DNA of 40,865 nt from Streptomyces globisporus (GCF_003501885.1 NZ_QWFA01000109.1:1-40865); one strand, 5' to 3'; counted from the stretch's first letter, positions 1 to 8,358 are shown. Program-made: numbers and translations. Notes: generated by a model not told the origin, from the sequence alone.

Positions 1-380
1 GTGGCGGGGGCGGTGGCGGCGCGGCCGTCGCGCAGCTCGTTGGCGCGGCCCTTGGCCAGGTCGCTGCCACGGCCGTCGTACGGGTCGTTGTCGCTGCTCC
101 GGCGGGCGTGCGGGTCGCTGCTCCGGTCGGCGTTCAGGTCCTCGTCCCAGGGGTCTCTGGAGTCCCGTGGGTCCAGGGGGTCCTGCGGGTCCCGGCTGCG
201 GCTCGGGCGATCGTCCGAACCTCCGGACCGGTCGGAACGGCCCGACCCGCCAGACCCGCAGACCAGGGCCAGTGCCTGCTCGACGGCGCGCTCCTCCTCC
301 TCGCGTGCGCGTTCGCTCGCGGACCCGGCGGCACGGACGTCGCCGCCGGACCCACGGTGCGGCCCGTCGGAGCCGGTCAC
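1..380 (-). CDS. N-terminal part of a hypothetical protein, possibly MoeA-like (runs off the window)
   Basis: Reading the minus strand from a GTG at 380 gives 126 codons without a stop to the window edge. The GTG overlaps the TGA of the MobA-like gene (GTGA), so the two are translationally coupled. The visible part is low complexity, rich in Arg, Ser, Asp and Gly, with one ordered-looking stretch, EEEERAVEQALALV, near residues 28-41. Coupling to a molybdopterin NTP-transferase suggests a MoeA-type molybdopterin molybdenumtransferase with a disordered N-terminal extension, but no catalytic motif lies inside the window. The family call is inference from context; the reading frame itself is well supported by the overlap. 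Confidence 0.5.
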   Translation of the reverse strand, partial: MTGSDGPHRGSGGDVRAAGSASERAREEEERAVEQALALVCGSGGSGRSDRSGGSDDRPSRSRDPQDPLDPRDSRDPWDEDLNADRSSDPHARRSSDNDPYDGRGSDLAKGRANELRDGRAATAPA

Positions 381-1318
381 GGTGTCCCGGTCCCCTCACG
401 GCCCGCGTCGGGCTTCGCGCCGCCCGTCGGCCCGCCCGCCGCATCGCCGCCGCCCTGCCCCGCCGACTCCGCCGCCTCCGCTTCCCAGCGCAGTGCGAGG
501 GCGGTGGCCTTGCGCGAGGCCTCCGCGACCGCGGCCGCGGCCTCGTCGGGGCCCGCACCGCCGCTCGCCCTGGCCGCCGCGTACCCGACCAGGAAGGTCG
601 TGAGCGGGGCGGCGGGCCGGGCGACTCCGTGCGCGGCGTCACGGGCGAGGTCGAGCAGGACGCCGGTGTCGACGTCGAGTTCGATTCCCAGTTCGTTCTT
701 TACCGAGGTGATCCATTCGTCCAGCACGGCCCCATGCTCCCTGATCCGGGCGCGGGCGGCGGCGATGTCGTCCCAAGTGTCGCAGTCGAACGCGGCGTCA
801 GGGCCCGCCTCGATCCGGGCGAGCTCCAGCTCGGCCGTCAGGATCCGGAGCGGCAGGCCGGCGAGGCTCCCGTACTCGGTGGCGATCAGGGCCAGCTCCC
901 GGCGCAGCGGCTCGGCGCGGTACGCGGCCACGAGCGGCTGGTCGCGCCCGTCGGGGTCGGTGCACAGGGCGCCTTCGCGGCCGGGCTGTCCGGCGGCGGC
1001 GAGCAGCGCGTCGACCGTGCCCGGACCGAGGAACGGCAGGTCGGCGGAGAGAACGAGAACGCGCTCCGCCGTCGTCGGCTTCAGCCCCGCGCCCAGCGCC
1101 GCCAACGGGCCTCCGCCCTGAGGCACTTCCCGGGTCCAGACGACCGGTCGGGCGGTCGGGCGACGGGCGCCCACGACGACGGTGCGAGCCGCGCCGTCGC
1201 ATGCCGCGAGGACTCGGTCGAGCAGCGCCCGGCCGCCCACCCGGACTCCTGGCTTGTCGGCGCCACCGAGCCGCTTCGCGGCCCCTCCGGCAAGGACGAT
1301 CACGTCGTAGGCGGTCAT
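377..1318 (-). CDS. MobA-like molybdenum cofactor guanylyltransferase with C-terminal DUF6457 domain
   Basis: 313 residues. The N-terminal Rossmann-like nucleotidyltransferase domain shows the family signature: LAGG at 9-12, R16, GG at 18-19 and K22, with ADLPF at 92-96 in the metal-binding position and FDCDTWDD at 177-184. Residues about 199-280 form a helical DUF6457 domain (starting LDEWITSVKNELG), a fusion common in actinobacteria. Known role of the family: transfer of GMP from GTP to molybdopterin in the cytoplasm. The start at 1318 puts Met directly before the first beta strand; a longer ATG start at 1381 would add 21 residues without homology. It is coupled to the following minus-strand gene by a GTGA overlap. 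The C-terminal about 30 residues are Gly/Ala-rich and probably disordered. Confidence 0.85.
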   Translation of the reverse strand: MTAYDVIVLAGGAAKRLGGADKPGVRVGGRALLDRVLAACDGAARTVVVGARRPTARPVVWTREVPQGGGPLAALGAGLKPTTAERVLVLSADLPFLGPGTVDALLAAAGQPGREGALCTDPDGRDQPLVAAYRAEPLRRELALIATEYGSLAGLPLRILTAELELARIEAGPDAAFDCDTWDDIAAARARIREHGAVLDEWITSVKNELGIELDVDTGVLLDLARDAAHGVARPAAPLTTFLVGYAAARASGGAGPDEAAAAVAEASRKATALALRWEAEAAESAGQGGGDAAGGPTGGAKPDAGREGTGTP

Positions 1319-1430
1319 ACGTCGAGTATGGGCGGCGCCCAGGAGCGACGCCCCCGCCGGGGTGGCCGGAAGACCGGCCACCGCGATGGGGGCGTCAGGG
1401 GGCCGCCGGAGACGCGGGCGCGCCTCGCGA

Positions 1431-2831
1431 CTACAAGGTGCGCAGCAGCACCGCCGGCTGTTCCACGCAGTCCGCCACGTACCGGAGGAAGCCGCCCGCC
1501 GTTCCGCCGTCGCACACCCGGTGGTCGAAGGTGAGGGACAGCTGGACCACCTGACGTACGGCCAGTTCGCCCTGGTGCACCCAGGGCTTGGGCATGATCC
1601 GGCCCACGCCGAGCATCGCCGCCTCCGGGTGGTTGATGATCGGCGTCGAACCGTCGACCCCGAACACCCCGTAGTTGTTCAGCGTGAACGTGCCCCCGGT
1701 CAGCTGCGCCGGGCTGAGCTTCCCGGTGCGCGCCAGCTCGGTCAGCCGGGCGATCTCGGCCCCGATGGACTCGGCGTTACGGGTGTGCGCGTCCCGGACG
1801 ACCGGAACGACGAGGCCCCGCTCGGTCTGGGCGGCGAACCCGAGGTGCACACCGGACAGCCGGACGATCTCCCGGGCCTCCGTGTCCACGGTGGAGTTGA
1901 GCTCCGGGAACCGGGCCAGCGCCGCCGTGCAGATCCTCGCCAGCAGAGCCAGGACCGACACCTTCGGCCCGGCGGACGGGCCCGTGGCGGCGTTCATCGC
2001 GGCCCTGACCGCCATCAGCTCGGTGGCGTCGGCGTCGACCCAGCAGGTGGCGTCGGGAATCTCGGTCCGGCTGCGCGCCAGCTTGTCGGCGACCGCTCCG
2101 CGCACCCCGCGCAGCGGAATCCGCTCGGCGTCCGGAACGGCGGCCACGCCGTTCGGGGCTGCGGCCACGGCTGCCGCCGCCTGGGCCTGCACCTGGGCCG
2201 CATCTGCCGTCGCGGTCTCCTGCGCCGTCCGGATCGCCCGGTCGACGTCGGCGCGCAGGATCAGCCCGTCGGGGCCCGAACCCGCCAGCCGCCGCAGATC
2301 GATGTCGTGCTGCCGGGCCAGTCGGCGTACCAGCGGAGAGACCACCGGCACGGGCCCCTCGGGCACCGAGGCTTCGGCAACCAGGACCTTGACCACCGGG
2401 GCCTCGACCACCGGCGCACCGGAGACCGGGGCATCGGTCACCGCCCGGTCGAGCCGGTCCGGACGGATGCGCCGACGGCGTGCGGCCGGCGCGCCGGTCC
2501 CGTACCCCACGAGCACGTTGCCCGAGCCGGCCGAGGACTCCTTGCCGGAGCCGGAATCCTTGTCAGAGCCGGAAGGCCCCTCCGGTGCTCCGACGGCGAC
2601 CGTCAGCAGTGGTGCGCCGACGGGAAGTTCCGTGCCCTCCTCGCCGAACCGTGCGGTCACCACGCCCCCGTAGGGGCAGGGCACCTCCACCATGGCCTTG
2701 GCCGTCTCGACCTCGACGACGGGCTGGTCGATGGCGACGACATCGCCGACCTCCACCAGCCAGCGGACGATCTCGGCCTCGGTCAGTCCCTCGCCGAGGT
2801 CCGGCAGCTTGAATTCGAGCACCTGGGCCAT
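1431..2831 (-). CDS. bkdC: Dihydrolipoamide acyltransferase E2 of a branched-chain 2-oxoacid dehydrogenase complex
   Basis: 466 residues with the E2 domain order: lipoyl domain at 1-80 with the lipoylated lysine K45 in ETAKAMVEV, a long Ala/Pro/Val/Glu linker, a peripheral subunit-binding domain at about 163-200 (SPLVRRLARQHDIDLRRL), and a catalytic acyltransferase domain from about 235. The active-site motif HRVCDGG has H437 and D441. It transfers the acyl group from E1 via lipoamide to CoA. The ATG at 2831 shares one base with the TGA of the E1beta gene, so the three genes form one coupled operon. A single lipoyl domain and the adjacent separate E1alpha and E1beta indicate the branched-chain/2-oxoacid type, not pyruvate-AceE type. 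No E3 gene is in the window. Confidence 0.93.
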   Translation of the reverse strand: MAQVLEFKLPDLGEGLTEAEIVRWLVEVGDVVAIDQPVVEVETAKAMVEVPCPYGGVVTARFGEEGTELPVGAPLLTVAVGAPEGPSGSDKDSGSGKESSAGSGNVLVGYGTGAPAARRRRIRPDRLDRAVTDAPVSGAPVVEAPVVKVLVAEASVPEGPVPVVSPLVRRLARQHDIDLRRLAGSGPDGLILRADVDRAIRTAQETATADAAQVQAQAAAAVAAAPNGVAAVPDAERIPLRGVRGAVADKLARSRTEIPDATCWVDADATELMAVRAAMNAATGPSAGPKVSVLALLARICTAALARFPELNSTVDTEAREIVRLSGVHLGFAAQTERGLVVPVVRDAHTRNAESIGAEIARLTELARTGKLSPAQLTGGTFTLNNYGVFGVDGSTPIINHPEAAMLGVGRIMPKPWVHQGELAVRQVVQLSLTFDHRVCDGGTAGGFLRYVADCVEQPAVLLRTL

Positions 2832-3862
2832 CAGCTGTCCGCCTCCCACTGCAACCGGGCCACCGCGTCGAGCACCCGGTCCACTCCCGGCAGATGGTGC
2901 CGCTCCAGCATGGGCGGCGGGTAGGGGATGTCGAACCCGGCCACCCGCAGCACCGGAGCCTCCAGATGGTGGAAGCACCGCTCGGTGATCCGGGCCGCGA
3001 TCTCGCCGCCGGGTCCGCCGAAACCGGGGGACTCGTGCACGACGACCGCCCGCCCGGTACGGCGCACCGACGCGGCCACCGTCTCGTCGTCGAACGGCAC
3101 CAGCGAGCGCAGGTCCACCACTTCGAGGTCCCAGCCCTCGGCGAGGGCCGCTTCGGCGGCCTCCATGCAGACCGGCAGGGAGGGCCCGTACGTGATCAGG
3201 GTGGCGCTGCGCCCGGGCCGGCGCACCACGGCCTTGCCGATCGGCTCGACCGCGGCCGGGGCCTCGGGCGACCAGTCGGCCTTGGACCAGTAGAGCCGCT
3301 TCGGCTCCAGGAAGACCACCGGGTCGTCGGAGGCGATCGACTCGCGCAGCAGCCCGTAGGCGTCGTCGACCGTGGCCGGCGTGACGACGTGCAGGCCGGG
3401 GGTGGCCATGTAATACGCCTCGGAGGAGTCGCTGTGGTGCTCGACCCCGCCGATCCCACCGCCGTACGGCACGCGCACGGTGATCGGCAGCGGCATGGCC
3501 CCGCCGGTGCGGTTGCGCATCTTGGCGACATGGCTCATCAGCTGCTCGAACGCCGGATAGGCGAACGCGTCGAACTGCATCTCCACCACGGGCCGCAGCC
3601 CGTACATCGCCATGCCGACGGCCGCGCCGAGGATGCCGGCCTCGGCCAGCGGGGTGTCGGTGCAGCGGTCGTCGCCGAACTCCTTCGCCAGCCCGTCGGT
3701 GATCCGGAAGACCCCGCCGAGCGTGCCCACGTCCTCACCGAGCACATGGACGGTGGGGTCCTCGGCCATCGAGTCGCGGAGCGCGCGCCCGAGGGCCTGC
3801 GCCATCGTGGCCGGTTTCGCCTTCACCGGGCGGCCGTCGGCCGTCACTGCCGCGGTGGTCAT
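2831..3862 (-). CDS. bkdB: 2-oxoacid (branched-chain) dehydrogenase E1 component, beta subunit
   Basis: 343 residues, the usual length for E1beta. It begins with a short extension, then the transketolase pyrimidine-binding domain (TMAQALGRALRDSMAEDP, LGEDVGTLGGVF near 41-52) and ends with the transketolase C-terminal domain. With E1alpha it forms the thiamine diphosphate-dependent alpha2beta2 decarboxylase of the complex. ATG 3862 overlaps the E1alpha stop (ATGA), and its own stop overlaps the E2 start, so stoichiometric expression is expected. Substrate range is not visible from sequence: isoleucine/valine/leucine-derived oxoacids are typical, but phenylpyruvate is possible given the adjacent phenylacetate genes (inference). 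Confidence 0.93.
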   Translation of the reverse strand: MTTAAVTADGRPVKAKPATMAQALGRALRDSMAEDPTVHVLGEDVGTLGGVFRITDGLAKEFGDDRCTDTPLAEAGILGAAVGMAMYGLRPVVEMQFDAFAYPAFEQLMSHVAKMRNRTGGAMPLPITVRVPYGGGIGGVEHHSDSSEAYYMATPGLHVVTPATVDDAYGLLRESIASDDPVVFLEPKRLYWSKADWSPEAPAAVEPIGKAVVRRPGRSATLITYGPSLPVCMEAAEAALAEGWDLEVVDLRSLVPFDDETVAASVRRTGRAVVVHESPGFGGPGGEIAARITERCFHHLEAPVLRVAGFDIPYPPPMLERHHLPGVDRVLDAVARLQWEADS

Positions 3863-5019
3863 CGTCCTGCCTCCGGGCCGTGCTCGTCGTGGTCCTGCTC
3901 GGCGTCCAGCTCGGCGCGCAGGGCGGCTGCCTGCTCCCGGAGCTGGCTCGTCTGCTCGGCGTACACATGGGTGAAAAGGTCCATCGGGGCCAGCTCCGGA
4001 TCCGCGTTCATCCGGTCGCGCAGGGTGGCGGCCATGCGTTCGGCGGCCTCCTTCGCCTGCTCGATGCCCGCGTCGTCCAGCAGCCCGCGCTCCGTCAGCT
4101 CACGCTCCAGCAGCCGCACCGGGTCGTGCGCCTTCCACGCCTCGACCTCGCTGTCGACCCGGTAGCGGGTGGCGTCGTCGGCGTTGGTGTGGGCCTCCAT
4201 GCGATAGGTGACCGCCTCGACCAGCGTCGGGCCCTCGCCGCGCCGGGCCCGCGCCACGGCCTCGCTCAGCACCCGGTGCACCGCAGCCGCGTCGTTGCCG
4301 TCGACCAGGCGGCCCGGCATCCCGTATCCGACGGCCTTGTGGGCGAGGGAGGGGGCGGCGGTCTGCTTGGCCAGCGGCACGGAGATCGCGAAGCCGTTGT
4401 TCTGGACGAAGAAGACGACCGGGGCCTTCCAGACGGCCGCGAAATTCAGCGCCTCGTGGAAGTCGCCCTCGCTGGTGCCGCCGTCGCCGACCATGGCGAG
4501 CGCCACCACGTCGTCGCCCTTGAGCCGGGCGGCGTGCGCCAGCCCCACGGCGTGCGGGAGCTGGGTGGCGAGCGGGGTGCACAGCGGAGCGATGCGGTGC
4601 TCGCGCGGGTCGTAACCGGTGTGCCGGTCGCCGCGCAGCAGGGTCAGTGCCTCGACCGGGTCCAGGCCGCGCGCGACGGCCGCGAGCGTGTCGCGGTAGC
4701 TGGGGAAGAGCCAGTCGCGCTCCTCCAGCACCAGGGCGGCGGCGATCTCGCACGCCTCCTGGCCGGTGCTCGACGGGTAGACCGCCAGCCGGCCCTGCTT
4801 CGTCAGCGCGGTGGCCTGGGCGTTGTAGCGACGACCGCGCACCAGCTCCGCGTGGAGCCGGAGCAGCAGCTCGGGGTCGACGTCGGCGACCGCGTCCGTA
4901 CCGAGCACCCGGTAGGGCTCCGGGTCCGGGAGCAGCGGGGCGGGGTCGGTGATCGGCTTCCAGGCCGGGGGCGGCGTGGGCCGGTAGGCGGCCGCGCCGG
5001 GCAGCTCTTGGACCGTCAT
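3859..5019 (-). CDS. bkdA: 2-oxoacid (branched-chain) dehydrogenase E1 component, alpha subunit
   Basis: 386 residues. The thiamine diphosphate motif is complete: GDG at 178-180 and NN at 207-208. The conserved loop YRMEAHTNADDATRYR, equivalent to the E1alpha phosphorylation loop, follows. The start at 5019 has a strong ribosome-binding site (CCAGGAGGTGCTTCTT before ATG); the longer open frame to 5145 contains only promoter-region sequence. It is the first gene of the bkdABC operon, and its upstream region holds a PaaR-type dyad, paired DnaA boxes and TGTCGAT direct repeats. It decarboxylates 2-oxoacids and passes the acyl group to lipoyl-E2. Confidence 0.94.
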   Translation of the reverse strand: MTVQELPGAAAYRPTPPPAWKPITDPAPLLPDPEPYRVLGTDAVADVDPELLLRLHAELVRGRRYNAQATALTKQGRLAVYPSSTGQEACEIAAALVLEERDWLFPSYRDTLAAVARGLDPVEALTLLRGDRHTGYDPREHRIAPLCTPLATQLPHAVGLAHAARLKGDDVVALAMVGDGGTSEGDFHEALNFAAVWKAPVVFFVQNNGFAISVPLAKQTAAPSLAHKAVGYGMPGRLVDGNDAAAVHRVLSEAVARARRGEGPTLVEAVTYRMEAHTNADDATRYRVDSEVEAWKAHDPVRLLERELTERGLLDDAGIEQAKEAAERMAATLRDRMNADPELAPMDLFTHVYAEQTSQLREQAAALRAELDAEQDHDEHGPEAGR

Positions 5020-5147
5020 AAGAAGCACCTCCTGGCATCGAGGGAGATCGAGGGATGTCGATCGGCGGTGTCGCTGGGTGTCGATGGTGTCGATCGGGAG
5101 CGAGACATCGAGGGCCGGGCGAGGCACGGGTGTGGTGTGCCTCACCT

Positions 5148-5161
5148 ACCGATTGTTCGGT
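5148..5161. promoter_or_regulatory. PaaR-type TetR operator copy 1 (bkd/lrp)
   Basis: ACCGATTGTTCGGT is an inverted repeat ACCGA-N4-TCGGT. It differs by one base from the 14-bp core at 6587-6600 and 11394-11407. Its place in the bkdA/lrp divergent region suggests that the TetR regulator encoded at 5898-6497 also controls these genes. Confidence 0.65.
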
Positions 5162-5195
5162 CGCAAGCGCATTTTGGCTACAGGCACCACCAGCC

Positions 5196-5217
5196 TGTGG
5201 ACAAACGGTTCTCCACA
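5196..5217. promoter_or_regulatory. Pair of DnaA-box-like 9-mers in inverted orientation
   Basis: TGTGGACAA at 5196-5204 is the reverse complement of the Streptomyces-preferred DnaA box TTGTCCACA. TTCTCCACA at 5209-5217 is one mismatch from it on the other strand. Both lie between the dyad and the Lrp start. Confidence 0.5.
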
Positions 5218-5262
5218 GCCTGGGATAGGTACAGGTCGTCCACGACAGGGAGGCGCGGGCCG

Positions 5263-5847
5263 ATGGCAGCTGAACAAATGGCCGACAGGGGCGAGGAGCA
5301 GGACCGGACCCCGACCGCCACGACATCGCCGGCCGCCGCCCCCGCGGGTCCGGTGCCGGAGCCGGCCCCGGTTCCGCCCGCCCGGCCGCTGGATGCCATC
5401 GACCGCGACATCCTGCGGATCCTCCAGACGGACGGCCGCGCCTCGATACGGTCCGTGGCCGAACGGGTCCATGTCTCGCGCGCCAACGCCTACGCCCGGA
5501 TCAACCGGCTCGTCGAGGACGGCGTGATCCGCGGCTTCGGCGCCCGGGTCGACCACGAGCGGGCCGGCCAGGGCGCGTCCGCGTACATCACGCTCAAGAT
5601 CGTGCAGAACTCCTGGCGCACCGTGCGCGAGCAGCTCCAGGCGCTACCAGGGGCCACGCACATCGCGCTGGTCAGCGGCGACTTCGACGTACTGCTGCTG
5701 GTGCACACGCCGGACAACCGGGCGCTGCGCGAGCTGGTCCTCACCCGGATCCAGTCCATCCCCGAGGTGCTCTCGACGCGCACGCTGCTGGTGTTCGAGG
5801 AGACGGACCTCGGACCGCGTCCGGACCGTCAGGCCGAACTCGCCTGA
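5263..5847 (+). CDS. Lrp/AsnC-family transcriptional regulator
   Basis: 194 residues. A Pro/Ala-rich N-terminal extension of about 45 residues precedes the AsnC winged helix (LDAIDRDILRILQTDG, then the recognition-helix region VSRANAYARINRLVEDG). The RAM effector-binding domain follows (ITLKIVQNSWRTVREQLQALPG, HIALVSGDFDVLLLV). Start ATG 5263 is preceded by GGGAGG. It diverges from bkdABC; Lrp-type BkdR regulators are known to control bkd operons in other bacteria, so it is probably a local amino-acid- or oxoacid-responsive regulator of bkd and itself. A weak GGGTC/GACCC hairpin at 5876-5890 lies between it and the convergent TetR gene. Confidence 0.88.
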   Translation: MAAEQMADRGEEQDRTPTATTSPAAAPAGPVPEPAPVPPARPLDAIDRDILRILQTDGRASIRSVAERVHVSRANAYARINRLVEDGVIRGFGARVDHERAGQGASAYITLKIVQNSWRTVREQLQALPGATHIALVSGDFDVLLLVHTPDNRALRELVLTRIQSIPEVLSTRTLLVFEETDLGPRPDRQAELA

Positions 5848-5897
5848 CCGGGCCGGGCAGGAGCCCGATGACAGGGGGTCCCGACGACCCGGCGGGA

Positions 5898-6497
5898 TCA
5901 GCGGGCGCCGCCGGCCCGCATTCCCCCGAAGGCCAGCTGGACGACCGTGTCCGCGAGCTGTTCCTCCCCGGGGAAGCCGCCCGGCTGCGGCCGGTACCAC
6001 TCGACCAGCGAGTTCACCATGCCGAACAGCAGCCGGGTCGCCAGCCGTATGTCCACGTCCGCCCGGAGGTCGCCCTCGGCCACCGCGGCCTGGAGCAGCT
6101 CCGCCACCCGCTGGTCGAACTCGCGGCGCCGCTCCAGCGCCCAGCGCTCCGTCTTCGTGTTCCCGCGCACCCGCAGCAGCAGGGTGACGTAGGGGACCTC
6201 CGCCATCAGCACGTCGACGGTCCGGCGCGTGACGTACTCGACCCGCTCGACCGCGCGCCCGCGCTGCGCCCCCGGCTCGTCCAGGATGGCGAAGAGCCCG
6301 TCGAGCGCCCGGCTCACGGCCCGGCGCAGCAGCTCCTCCTTGCCCGCCACATGGTGGTAGATGGAGGATTTCGAGATACCCGCCGCCCGGGAGAGATGCT
6401 CCATGGACGTGCCGTCGTAGCCGCGCTCGTTGAAGACACGGACGGCGACGGTGAGCAGGGTCTCCGGTGTGTACGTGTCCCGCTTGGCCGTGGTCAT
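5898..6497 (-). CDS. TetR/AcrR-family regulator, PaaR-like, of the phenylacetate genes
   Basis: 199 residues. The N-terminal TetR helix-turn-helix is clear (TPETLLTVAVRVFNERGY, GTSMEHLSRAAGISKSSIYHHVAGKEELL), followed by an all-alpha ligand-binding domain. Start 6497 follows GGGGGAGG; the open frame continues to 6560 without homology. It diverges from the paaN gene, and the shared 157-bp spacer has an 18-bp operator identical to one before paaA. TetR-family PaaR repressors that release DNA on binding phenylacetyl-CoA are established in actinobacteria and Thermus; assigning that role here is inference from position and operators. Autoregulation is likely. Confidence 0.85.
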   Translation of the reverse strand: MTTAKRDTYTPETLLTVAVRVFNERGYDGTSMEHLSRAAGISKSSIYHHVAGKEELLRRAVSRALDGLFAILDEPGAQRGRAVERVEYVTRRTVDVLMAEVPYVTLLLRVRGNTKTERWALERRREFDQRVAELLQAAVAEGDLRADVDIRLATRLLFGMVNSLVEWYRPQPGGFPGEEQLADTVVQLAFGGMRAGGAR

Positions 6498-6552
6498 GTC
6501 CGCGATCCTCCCCCATGAGGGATCAGCCCCGCACAGGCGGGGACCATCGAAG

Positions 6553-6561
6553 TTGTCCACA
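6553..6561 (+). promoter_or_regulatory. DnaA box TTGTCCACA in the tetR/paaN spacer
   Basis: Exact match to the Streptomyces-preferred DnaA box, 26 bp from the TetR operator. Confidence 0.5.
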
Positions 6562-6578
6562 GGTTCCCCGAGGACCTC

Positions 6579-6606
6579 TTGTCCCGACCGATCGTTCGGT
6601 TACTCT
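6579..6606 (+). promoter_or_regulatory. Candidate paaN promoter with operator in the spacer
   Basis: A -35-like TTGTCC (6579-6584) and a -10-like TACTCT (6601-6606) are separated by 16 bp. The dyad ACCGATCGTTCGGT (6587-6600) fills that spacer, the classical position for steric repression. The extended sequence 6584-6601 is identical over 18 bp to the reverse complement of 11393-11410 upstream of paaA. Confidence 0.6.
6587..6600. promoter_or_regulatory. PaaR-type TetR operator copy 2 (paaN/tetR)
   Basis: ACCGATCGTTCGGT, inverted repeat ACCGA-N4-TCGGT with a near-palindromic centre. It overlaps the candidate paaN promoter and lies 90 bp upstream of the divergent TetR gene, so it can serve both. 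Confidence 0.75.
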
Positions 6607-6654
6607 AACTCCGTCCGCACGTCCCCGCCCGGCTCGATGAGGAGTTGGTCCGCC

Positions 6655-8355
6655 ATGGCCTCCGCGCTCACCCCCCAGCAGCTGTCCGAGACCCACCGGC
6701 CCACGCTCGACCAGGCCCTCGACGTGATCAGTACCCGCGCGTACTGGTCCCCGCACCCCGAGCACCCGAAGGCGTACGGCGAGGGCGGCGCCCCGGGCAG
6801 CCTCGGTGCGGCCGAGGGCAAGGCCGCCTTCGACGCGCTGCTGGGCACCCGGTTCGACCTGGGCCAGCCGGGCACCGACGGCTGGACCGGCGGCGAGGTC
6901 TCGCCGTACGGCCCTGAGCTCGGTGTGGAGTATCCGCACGTCGACCCGGACGTCCTGCTGCCGGCGATGAAGGCCGGCACGGCGGCCTGGCGGGCGGCGG
7001 GTCCGGAGGTCCGGGCCCTGGTCTGTCTGGAGATCCTGTCGCGGATCAGCGCCCGCACCCATGAGCTGGCCCACGCCGTGATGCACACCAGCGGCCAGGC
7101 CTTCATGATGGCGTTCCAGGCGGGCGGCCCGCACGCCCAGGACCGCGGCCTGGAGGCCGTGGCGTACGCCTACCGCGAGCAGGTCCGCACCCCCGAGAAC
7201 GCCGACTGGTCGAAGCCGCAGGGCAAGCGGGATCCGCTGAAGCTGCACAAGTCGTTCATCACGTCCGGCCGCGGCGTCGCGCTGGTCATCGGCTGCAACA
7301 CGTTCCCCACGTGGAACGGCTACCCCGGCCTCTTCGCCTCCCTCGCCACGGGCAACCCGGTGCTGGTCAAGCCGCACCCGCGCGCGGTGCTGCCCCTGGC
7401 GCTCACGGTGTCCATCGCCCGTGACGTCCTGGACGAGGCGGGCTTCGACCCGAATCTGGTGGCGCTGGCCGCCGAGCGGCCCGGCGAGGGCATCGCCAAG
7501 ACCCTGGCGGTCCGCCCCGAGGTCCGGATCATCGACTACACCGGCTCGACCGCCTTCGGCGTCTGGCTGGAGGAGAACGCCCGCCAGGCCCAGGTCTACA
7601 CGGAGAAGGCCGGCGTCAACACGATCGTCATCGACTCCACCGACGACTACCGGGGCATGCTGGCCAACCTGGCGTTCTCCCTCTCGCTCTACAGCGGTCA
7701 GATGTGCACCACCCCGCAGAATCTGCTGATCCCCCGGGACGGCATCGTCACCGACGACGGCGCCAAGTCCTACGACGACGTGGTCGCCGACCTCTCGGCC
7801 GCCGTCACCGGACTGCTCGGCGACGACGCCCGCGCGTCCGCCCTGCTCGGCGCGCTGGTCAACCCGGATGTCAGGGCCCGGCTGGAGGCCGCGGGCGGGC
7901 TGGGCGAGGTCGCCCTGCCCTCGCGGACGGTCGTCAACGCCGAATTCCCCGACGCCGCCGTCCGTACGCCGGTCGTCGTGAAGCTCGACGGCACCAAGCC
8001 CGACGACGGCGCGGCCTACTTCTCGGAGTGCTTCGGGCCGGTGTCCTTCGCCGTCGCCGTCGAGTCGACCTCCGCCGCCCTGGACCTGCTCCGCCGCACG
8101 ATCCGGGAGCAGGGCGCAATGACGGTCGGGGCGTACACCACCTCCCCCGAGGTGGAGCGCGCGGTCGAGGACGTCTGCCTGGACGAGTCGGCCCAGCTCT
8201 CGCTGAACCTGACCGGCGGGGTGTACGTCAACCAGACCGCCGCCTTCTCCGACTTCCACGGCTCCGGCGGCAACCCGGCGGCCAACGCGGCCCTGTGCGA
8301 CGCGGCCTTCGTCGCCAACCGCTTCCGCGTGGTGGAGGTGCGCCGCCAGGCGTAG
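6655..8355 (+). CDS. paaN: PaaN-type phenylacetic acid degradation aldehyde dehydrogenase
   Basis: 566 residues, an NAD(P)-dependent ALDH-superfamily protein of the PaaN kind. Visible features are the cofactor-loop sequence VIGCNTFPTWNGY (211-223), VKPHP at 238-242, YTGST at 295-299, the general-base position E317 in TEKAGVN, and the catalytic cysteine C351 in SGQMCTTPQN. It lacks the C-terminal MaoC hydratase domain of bifunctional PaaZ, so it should do only the aldehyde-oxidation step on the ring-opened semialdehyde of the phenylacetyl-CoA pathway; the hydratase must be elsewhere. Start 6655 follows GAGGAG at good spacing; an in-frame ATG at 6637 would overlap that site. The operator upstream is shared with paaA. 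Confidence 0.87.
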   Translation: MASALTPQQLSETHRPTLDQALDVISTRAYWSPHPEHPKAYGEGGAPGSLGAAEGKAAFDALLGTRFDLGQPGTDGWTGGEVSPYGPELGVEYPHVDPDVLLPAMKAGTAAWRAAGPEVRALVCLEILSRISARTHELAHAVMHTSGQAFMMAFQAGGPHAQDRGLEAVAYAYREQVRTPENADWSKPQGKRDPLKLHKSFITSGRGVALVIGCNTFPTWNGYPGLFASLATGNPVLVKPHPRAVLPLALTVSIARDVLDEAGFDPNLVALAAERPGEGIAKTLAVRPEVRIIDYTGSTAFGVWLEENARQAQVYTEKAGVNTIVIDSTDDYRGMLANLAFSLSLYSGQMCTTPQNLLIPRDGIVTDDGAKSYDDVVADLSAAVTGLLGDDARASALLGALVNPDVRARLEAAGGLGEVALPSRTVVNAEFPDAAVRTPVVVKLDGTKPDDGAAYFSECFGPVSFAVAVESTSAALDLLRRTIREQGAMTVGAYTTSPEVERAVEDVCLDESAQLSLNLTGGVYVNQTAAFSDFHGSGGNPAANAALCDAAFVANRFRVVEVRRQA

Positions 8356-8358
8356 GCG

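Larger units (their letters stand above)
5020..5262. promoter_or_regulatory. Divergent bkdABC / Lrp regulator promoter region
   Basis: 243 bp between divergent genes. It holds ATCGAGGG at 5037-5044, 5047-5054 and 5107-5114. It also holds four copies of TGTCG(A/C)T at 5056, 5069, 5079 and 5088; a 14-bp dyad ACCGATTGTTCGGT at 5148-5161; and two oppositely oriented DnaA-box-like 9-mers at 5196-5217. Lrp-family proteins commonly bind their own divergent promoter regions, so the direct repeats are candidate Lrp sites; the dyad matches the TetR sites at the paa promoters. No clear -10/-35 pair was identified. Confidence 0.6.

Noticed and set aside
1..603. Plus-strand open frame at the window start
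   Set aside because: It is Arg/Pro/Ser-rich shadow coding, opposite to the minus-strand MobA-like gene and its coupled neighbour.
3880..5255. Long plus-strand open frame ahead of the Lrp gene
   Set aside because: It is the antisense of the E1alpha gene running into Lrp; only the part from 5263 has homology and a ribosome-binding site.
6523..8259. 578-codon minus-strand open frame over paaN
   Set aside because: Antisense shadow of the aldehyde dehydrogenase with Gly/Arg/Val-rich composition and no motif.
6655..8355. PaaZ bifunctional enzyme
   Set aside because: Only the aldehyde dehydrogenase part is present; the MaoC hydratase domain is missing, so PaaN is the better name.
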